DNA from: Nannobrachium achirus
Taxonomy: Eukaryota > Chordata > Actinopteri > Myctophiformes > Myctophidae
Length of the DNA: 64,000 nucleotides
Direction of reading: 5' to 3'
NCBI GenBank assembly: GCA_963921795.1
Contig: OY997651.1
Span: 52,757,018 to 52,821,017, forward strand
The translations under genes were made by a program, and so were the position numbers. The notes under the pieces are model-generated. The model saw nothing but the letters and a program-made list of their open reading frames with translations, searched no databases and had not been told where the DNA came from. Below are positions 59,203 to 64,000 of this stretch, piece after piece (position 1 is the first letter of the stretch; every line of letters starts with the position of its first letter).

Positions 59203-62200
59203 ATTTGGGGCCTCTCAAACATCCATGAATACAAGTCATCCATTGAGATATCCTCAAATATATGTTTTTTTAAATATAAATAAATTGTAAAAAGGCCACA
59301 GAAATGTAACATCTGTTTAACTTCAAATACTTTCAAGGGGTTTACTGGGTTCCTTAAAGATTGCATTGTTTGTTTTTACTGTCAATAATTAAAGTAAGTA
59401 ACTATTCTTCTTCAAAATAACATTTTAAAAGTGATATACTGCACTGCCCGTAGTAGCCCGTAACATGCTCCCATAGACATGCAAATATACAGTATAGGCT
59501 TTGTGTTCACCTGGCAGTGTTAAAATTCACACTGCCTTAAGTAAGTGCAGACTCAGAGGACAATGGAGCTGAAAATCTCTCTGGCAAAGCAGGTCTACAA
59601 GCCCGCAAGATGTCAAGGATCGGTCGGAAAGGGCGATTGCAAATGCACGTAGTGAAGACACAGTGACAGTCAACGAGAGAGAGATAGGGGGAGCAAGCGA
59701 GGGAGAGAGATGTTTCCTCCAGAATTAAAATGGAAAAAAAAAAAAAAAAAGGAATGTGAATGTAGGAAGTGGGCGTGTCTGCTCTCCTCACCAGACAGGA
59801 AGTTGCTCTGAGCGTCCAGGACTTCCTGTACGTGTCGAACCCACAGCCGCTTCACTTCCACGTTAGCGGCCTGCAGCGTGAAGCGCGCCGCAGAGCCGCG
59901 GCACGACAACACTAGCTTACAGGGATCAGCATCCACATGCTCCTCTAAGCTAAGATATGATACCTGGAGGAGAGGAGAGGAGAGGAGAGGAGAGGAGAGG
60001 AGAGGAGAGGACGGTCAGAGTTAGAGTATAGGGGTCAGGGGTTTAAGTTAGGGTCAGGGTTAGAGTAGGGGTCAGGATAAGGTCAGGGTAGGGGTCAGAG
60101 GGGTCAGGATTAGGGTCAGGGTTAGAGTATAGGGGTCAGGGGTTAAAGTCAGGGTTAGAGTAGGGGTCAGGATAAGGTCAGGGTTAGAGTAGGGGTCAGG
60201 GTTAGGGTCAGGTACCTTGATACTGTTCTCGAACTGGTACCCCGGTATAGACGATCCTTTCCTCAGCAGTTTGCTGAAGATGACGATCTGTTCGAACAGG
60301 AAGACCCGCATCTCCTTGGAGCGTGACAGGACGCCGCCGTCCGTCTCCGTCACAAAGAGTGTTTCCTGTTGCAGCAGCTTGCCCTGACTGGTCAGTTTAC
60401 CCTGTCAATCAAACCCAGGTACTAGGTACTCGTACCACAACTAGCAAGAATAAATACATTGATTTGCATACTTTTTTAGTTTTTAGTTATTTTTTAAGGC
60501 CCTTTCGCCAACCCCACCTAGGTAGTATATGAAATTATAAAGGCTTGTAAAGACGATTTCCTCGTTGCAATGAACAGCCAAATGATTTCCAAATGGAAAT
60601 AAGGGTCACCTTAAAAAACACAGTTACTAGACCATATAATGACAAAAGAACAAGCTGACAAAGTGTCAAAATCTATCAAAATCTATCTTTTTTTTTAAAT
60701 GTATTGCCTCTCCTGGCTGCCCGTCCTTTCGTGTCTAGGAACACCGACAGAATGCGGATTAGCTGACTGTGGATTCTGGGTTTTGGGGTGGCAGGCATTG
60801 GCTTTTCTCAGAAGGGGGAACAATTTGACTGGTCGGGATTTCACGTGACCGCCAGGAATACAGGATTGCAATTGGCCGCCCAAGCTCGACAGACAAGTTA
60901 CAGCAGGCGTCACCGTGCCCCACTAGATCCGCAGTGTTACGAAAGTAACGTTACGTCATGTTGTCGGTTGTTGTAGTCATCAGGCGGCCAGAACCAGCAA
61001 ACCGGAAACCCCTGAGTGATACTATCTAGCACATTACATTCGTCCTAAAAATATGTCCATCTTTCCCCCTAAGATGCAGTATGTGACAAGGAACATTTGG
61101 AAGAACATCCGTTTCTATTATAGTTTGAAAATAACTTTTATACTTGCACAAGTTAGCCATACATGGCCACGAGTGCACAAGACGCAAGTTGACACCTCGA
61201 CATATTGTAGTCTAGTTATAATTCTAACTTTCCTGTGGCACCACTTTGAGAAGCCCTGGACTAGAGCTCATGTTAACTCTGCTCGTTCTGATCTCACTCT
61301 ATCTCTCTGGAGAGAGGACAGGAAGTGAACAGAGAACAGGAAGTGAACCTTCTGGATCTAAGGGCGTATATAACCTCCAGGCTTCAGTTAAGATCCGCCC
61401 CTCAGAAGCTTCTGATTGGCTGAACCGGAAGTAGGGAAGCTCCGTTGTATCCACTTGGACCGCGTGGAGGTGGCGAATGTCGGGGGAGGGGGTAACTCGG
61501 TAACGGCGCTGAGTCGGCTCATGCCGTCGGCTCATGGTCGCCTGAGACGGCGCGCCTCCGTCTTCTCCACAGAAAACAAGCGCTCCTTTACAAGAACCTA
61601 ACTGAACCCTGGTGGGTTGGGGATTCACGCAATCTAAGGTGTGAAACAAGAAGCTGGTGGTGAGGAAACAGGAAGTGAGCTCAGAGTATTTGCGTGACAA
61701 TGAATGATAGCGGCGTTCAGGCAAGTCCCGGAAAAGACACACAGTAATTGGCCAGAGGTACGTTGAGTGACAGTTCGCCCCAAACATTATTTACTATTCT
61801 GTCCCCCTGGTTTACACATTCTAATGGCGCTGAGTCGCCTCATTTGACCTTCGCAACGCTCGACACGGAGACTCGGTCACTACCGTGCGCTCGGCGGTGT
61901 CTCACGTGGATCAAGGTCGCCTGAGACAGCCAAATGATTTCCAAATGGAAGTAAGGTTCACATTACGGATCTCTGTCGCTTTTTTGGAAAAGTAATGTCG
62001 GTGTCCATATTTTCTCCGTCTTGCATTGAGAGTGAGTGGAGGGAGGGCGGCGTTGGCCAAATGTCGCTACAATTCACTATTATGCAGAGTATTTACCTCG
62101 TAGCCCCACAGGCGGCCCAGATGCATCATGTCGTTGCACAGCTTAGGAACCTGAGACATGAGGTCTACTGCCCTCTGGTGGAGGGAGGGCAGACAGAAAA

Positions 62201-62360
62201 GTTACCAGTGTTAGCGGCCTATCAGAAGCAGAAGCATTTTATGTGTGGAGGACATTATAATAAATGATTATTAACAATAATTCTAATATCAGTTCAACAA
62301 ATCTGTCACCTCAATCTGTTCACAGTCCAGCCCCGCCTTCAGGCTGTACTTTAGGAAGTC
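46556..62360 (-). CDS. RhoGEF (DH-PH)-SH3-FIIND-CARD fusion protein (5' partial)
   Basis: 21 minus-strand exons: 62360-62310, 62174-62097, 60401-60216, 59963-59792, 57227-56828, 56110-55978, 54675-54519, 54246-54104, 53493-53421, 53329-53279, 51314-51279, 51167-51118, 50269-50217, 50041-49815, 49070-48820, 47963-47844, 47757-47622, 47454-47380, 47261-47190, 47084-47043, 46875-46556. Every junction has AG/GT borders and agreeing phase, and the total is 2826 nt (941 codons plus stop) in one frame. The order is a Trio/Kalirin GEF2-type DH end, PH, SH3, linker, FIIND and CARD. DH-PH modules activate Rho GTPases. FIIND-CARD is the self-cleaving, caspase-recruiting end of NLRP1 and CARD8. The start lies past the window edge. 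The alternative is two neighbouring genes, but no stop, poly(A) signal or new start separates the parts, and the phases match across the SH3-to-FIIND linker. Confidence 0.82.
47622..51314 (-). CDS. Exons 11-17: FIIND (ZU5-UPA) domain
   Basis: A Cys pair (FRPCCEKC) leads into [20 protein letters not shown] and [10 protein letters not shown]...[11 protein letters not shown], the ZU5 start of FIIND. Then comes [20 protein letters not shown] and [20 protein letters not shown], holding the expected catalytic His and the Ser of the self-cleavage site. The UPA part has [27 protein letters not shown] and [18 protein letters not shown]. In NLRP1 and CARD8 this domain cuts itself and the freed UPA-CARD piece triggers caspase-1. 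Here Leu replaces the usual Phe before the Ser. Confidence 0.8.
49178..49256. repeat. (TA)n microsatellite in intron
   Basis: Pure TA run broken by one GTGTATA, in the intron between the two ZU5 exons of the fusion gene. Confidence 0.9.
49480..49747 (-). repeat. Dispersed repeat, copy 3 (inverted)
   Basis: Reverse complement of the 20677-21105 family, from GTAAGACTCCCTAACCGGGA down to about 49480, where it diverges. Lies in a fusion-gene intron. Confidence 0.65.
50071..50132. repeat. (CA)n microsatellite beside ZU5 exon acceptor
   Basis: CA run 30 bases upstream (in gene orientation) of the acceptor at 50042. Confidence 0.9.
51690..51885. repeat. MITE-like inverted repeat in intron
   Basis: CTGAAGCCAAATTT faces AAATTTGGCTTCA about 180 bases later. 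GC-rich interior; class unknown. Confidence 0.45.
52098..53061. mobile_element. Non-autonomous hAT element (GGCGGTA family) with 8-bp TSD
   Basis: Ends TAGGCGTGGGGCGGTA and TACCGCCCCCAACCCTA, flanked both sides by GTGATGGG (52090-52097, 53062-53069). Sub-terminal ACCGCGGTA-type repeats. Lies in a fusion-gene intron and carries a nested hairpin at 52311-52371. Confidence 0.85.
52311..52371. repeat. Palindromic hairpin repeat (family H)
   Basis: GCAGATCTACAAGCTCACAA faces a TTCTGAGCTTTTAGATCTGC arm around ACGTCGCATCCGCGACG. Confidence 0.8.
53279..56110 (-). CDS. Exons 6-10: linker of unknown fold with acidic stretch
   Basis: Exons 56110-55978, 54675-54519, 54246-54104, 53493-53421 and 53329-53279. 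One exon encodes a folded-looking Trp-rich, helical segment ([20 protein letters not shown], then [18 protein letters not shown]). The next is Ser/Thr-rich. The 24-codon exon at 53493 is [21 protein letters not shown] recognise no domain. These exons bridge the RhoGEF and FIIND halves in one frame; the join at 54104 depends on a good GTGAGA donor just before an in-frame stop. Confidence 0.65.
56205..56290. repeat. (ACT)n trinucleotide repeat in intron
   Basis: ACT/ACG run passing into AAT repeats, 95 bases upstream of the acceptor of exon 6 in gene orientation. Confidence 0.85.
56372..56655 (-). mobile_element. LINE ORF2 C-terminus and 3' end (inverted)
   Basis: The minus-strand frame reads [20 protein letters not shown], the ATKxWNxLP end of LINE reverse transcriptase proteins, then a tail ending TTCAATCAATCAATC. 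The tail matches 12210-12316. Inserted in a fusion-gene intron. Confidence 0.65.
56828..57227 (-). CDS. Exon 5: SH3 domain
   Basis: This 400-nt exon continues [14 protein letters not shown] (Trio: NALQSPIEYQR), then a Gly/Ala-rich repeat ([14 protein letters not shown]). The SH3 domain is at exon residues about 50-107: [46 protein letters not shown]. It corresponds to the SH3 that follows GEF2 in Trio and Kalirin (DYTAVKEDE...NQQNMFLV...EGWIPG). A long (TG)n lies just upstream of its acceptor. Confidence 0.9.
57234..57321. repeat. (CA)n microsatellite abutting SH3 exon
   Basis: On the gene strand this is a (TG)n run of about 85 bases ending six bases before the CCCAG acceptor of the SH3 exon. 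Confidence 0.9.
57367..57426. repeat. Short family H hairpin, inner stem shortened
   Basis: TAGTGAAAATAGGCG pairs with ACTATTTTCACTA outside, with GATCTAAAAGCTCACAAG as one inner arm and little left of the other. Confidence 0.7.
57574..58753. mobile_element. DNA-transposon-like element with AAGCCGGTTTTCCA ends
   Basis: AAGCCGGTTTTCCATACCAC at the left faces GTGGAAAACCGGCTTTA at the right. Sub-terminal CACGACACGGCACG and GTGTGGAGTGGTGTGG are also complementary in type. A tandem duplication of about 220 bp (GATGTGGTGGACAATGTTTT at 57804 and 58022) fills the middle. It lies in a fusion-gene intron. Class uncertain. Confidence 0.6.
58754..59791. other. intron sequence with (TG)n
   Basis: No exon seen. 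A TG run lies at 59121-59200, between inverted copies of GGCCCC and CCATTTGGGGCC sequence, and one hairpin-family arm (GGTCTACAAGCCCGCAA) near 59590. Confidence 0.5.
59792..62360 (-). CDS. Exons 1-4: end of DH domain and PH domain
   Basis: [17 protein letters not shown], then [20 protein letters not shown], match the last DH helix of Trio/Kalirin GEF2 and ARHGEF25. The PH domain follows: [56 protein letters not shown] and the C-terminal helix [20 protein letters not shown]. The catalytic DH core (CR1, CR2) would lie upstream, outside the window. Introns contain AGGAG and TCAGGGTTAG repeats. Confidence 0.88.
59969..60215. repeat. (GGAGA)n and GGGTCAGGGTTAGAGTA minisatellite
   Basis: A pentanucleotide run at 59969-60012 is followed by about eight degenerate GGTCAGGGTTAG units in the short intron between the two PH exons. 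Confidence 0.8.
60410..62090. other. intron sequence with repeated CGCTGAGTCG blocks
   Basis: No exon recognised. GGCGCTGAGTCGxCTCAT recurs at about 61507 and 61825, GGTCGCCTGAGAC at about 61535 and 61914, and AGCCAAATGATTTCCAAATG at about 60577 and 61928, indicating a duplicated or transposon-derived block. Confidence 0.5.
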
Positions 62361-62802
62361 CTAAACAGAGAGAGGGGGGGGGGGGGGGGGAGAGAGAGTG
62401 AGATGAAAAACAACACACCCAAATATGTAAATGTTTATTACCTCAAATAATTACTGATCATATTCTGTTAACACTAGCGTAACTGTGAAACCCTATCACA
62501 CAAACGGACTTGGATCAAAATGACGGATAGTTTACTGCCATTTCATTGGCTATTCTCTCCCCTCCAGACTCAGCAGAGTCAGCAGCATTGACACCTCCTC
62601 TCCCGCAGTGGCGGAGATTCCATTCCCTTCTAAATGTCCATTAACATATCAATGCCACAAACCTCACATGCACATCTAGGCTTCCATTGGTTTACATCAA
62701 AAATGAGGTTTGGTAGGCAGAGTGAAAATTAAATTAATTTTCTGTTATTTGAAGAGTGCACGTATGAAACAGCTGGTCGCTGCGTCTGAGTGTGTGAGAG
62801 TA

Positions 62803-62837
<35 letters not shown>

Positions 62838-64000
62838 CAGAGAGAGAAGAGCGCATTTCTCAACATATTGTCTGCACAAAGTCTACTTTTTTTAATCTTT
62901 TTAGTTTTGACTTACACAAACTCAGAACTATGCTTTTATGCCCCACACGCACGCAGGGCTGTTTGCAGCCAGCCAGCAGCGTACATTGCTGATACCTAAC
63001 CTACACCGTTGAAACATCCATGGTTAATTCTGTGACGTATCACCACAAATAGCCCTATAGCATTGATTGCATGCCTGAATTCCCGCATTCGTCGTTGACT
63101 ATTCCTTGGAATCATGAACAGTCGAGTGGATTTCACGGACATTCCTGTCTGTCGTCTCATTCTCCGCACAGTGTAATTCAACTTCGCACATGGAATAAAG
63201 AACCGATTACAACACTTTCACATTCTCTATACTCAGTAAAATGTTGTCATCTTTATCAAATAAGGTTTTATTGAAAGGCAATGAAAGATTATAGACAACT
63301 CGTGAAACCAGCCAATGATTCAATCAGGTAATGTCCTGTGTAGGCTATAAGAGCTAATACTGTGTCCTAATACAGTATTTAAGAGCAATTATGCAGAATG
63401 AAGGGGTGATGTTCAAGAAGATATGATGATGATCATATGGTTCGTGAAAATCAACTCCTCTTCACACTCAATTAAGTGTGGGTTCTTTTAATGAAGTAGT
63501 AATGTTTCGGTTGCTTCACAAATCAATTCACAATATACAGTAATAAAGGAATGTCCAGATATGATTTTAAAATTATCTCATGTCAACTTATTTATTGAAA
63601 AATCATAAATGGTGTGCACAACATTTTTAAGCAAAACTTGCTGTCATGCGAGGAGAACATAGGATAACGTCTTAGAATCGTTTTAATCTACTTACAAATA
63701 CGTAAGTGCACTAAAATGATTATCAGTCCAGCTAATTTAAGCGACTATACTGTGGTGTGTGAACCACGTGGGAGGTAATAAGATCGGTAGGTCAGACCTC
63801 TCCAAGATATGCTTTTAGATAAAAGTATATTAGATCTTAGACTACAGACGTTATTCTATATCCAACCAAGTGAGATAAGATCAAAGCTTTATTGATTATA
63901 TCGTAGATAGTCACTAGAAAAAGGTGGCGAGAATCGCGTGTCCCGTCATGGTTATTTTTCAAAAACTACAGCTTTGCGTTCAGCCTGTAGCAATTAATAT
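62361..64000. other. upstream intron of the fusion gene, no exon seen
   Basis: Contains a poly-G run near 62377, a GA repeat at 62803-62852 and AT-rich unique sequence. I could not identify further DH exons, so they probably lie beyond 64000. Confidence 0.5.

Noticed and set aside
61299-61787. 162-codon minus-strand open frame
   Set aside because: No domain, no splice fit to the RhoGEF gene, and repeated blocks within; probably chance.

Overview
The window looks like a ray-finned (teleost) fish chromosome. It has long CA/TG, TA and CT microsatellites, dense short non-autonomous DNA transposons (hAT, Kolobok-like and other palindromic MITEs), a BEL/Pao LTR element and a C2H2 zinc-finger gene with the acidic leader typical of fish. 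Coding DNA is a small fraction of the window.

Layout. At 1-3112 (+) lies a zinc-finger gene of 15 fingers in two visible exons. From 3206 to 21600 the sequence is repeats: a decayed Gypsy LTR plus gag remnant, a Kolobok-like MITE that received two identical hAT elements side by side, LINE tails, palindromic arrays and one orphan Ly6/uPAR exon. At 21627-30792 lies a complete-looking BEL/Pao element with 5-bp target duplications. Each of its roughly 1.05-1.07 kb LTRs contains a whole, uninterrupted CHCHD5 coding sequence with all four CX9C motifs. From 30.8 to 46.2 kb come more repeats: a minisatellite whose unit contains a perfect CArG box, a GC-rich foldback island, several hAT elements, a FLYWCH/MULE transposase-like fragment, a lone signal-peptide exon and an uncharacterised membrane-protein fragment.

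From 62360 down to 46556 on the minus strand, 21 exons keep one continuous reading frame with matching splice phases (2826 nt, 941 codons plus stop). They encode, in order, the end of a Trio/Kalirin-type Dbl-homology domain, a PH domain, an SH3 domain, a linker with an acidic stretch, a FIIND (ZU5-UPA) domain and a terminal CARD. The 5' end lies beyond the window. This RhoGEF-SH3-FIIND-CARD layout joins a Rho-GTPase signalling module to the C-terminal signalling unit of NLRP1/CARD8 inflammasome sensors. I know of no described vertebrate protein with it. It is the strongest candidate for a previously undescribed system.

Two other observations stand out. The first is the captured host gene CHCHD5 inside both LTRs of a young BEL/Pao element. 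The second is a family of 60-90 bp hairpins, seen more than ten times, mostly nested in unrelated hAT elements, with arms that co-vary from copy to copy.
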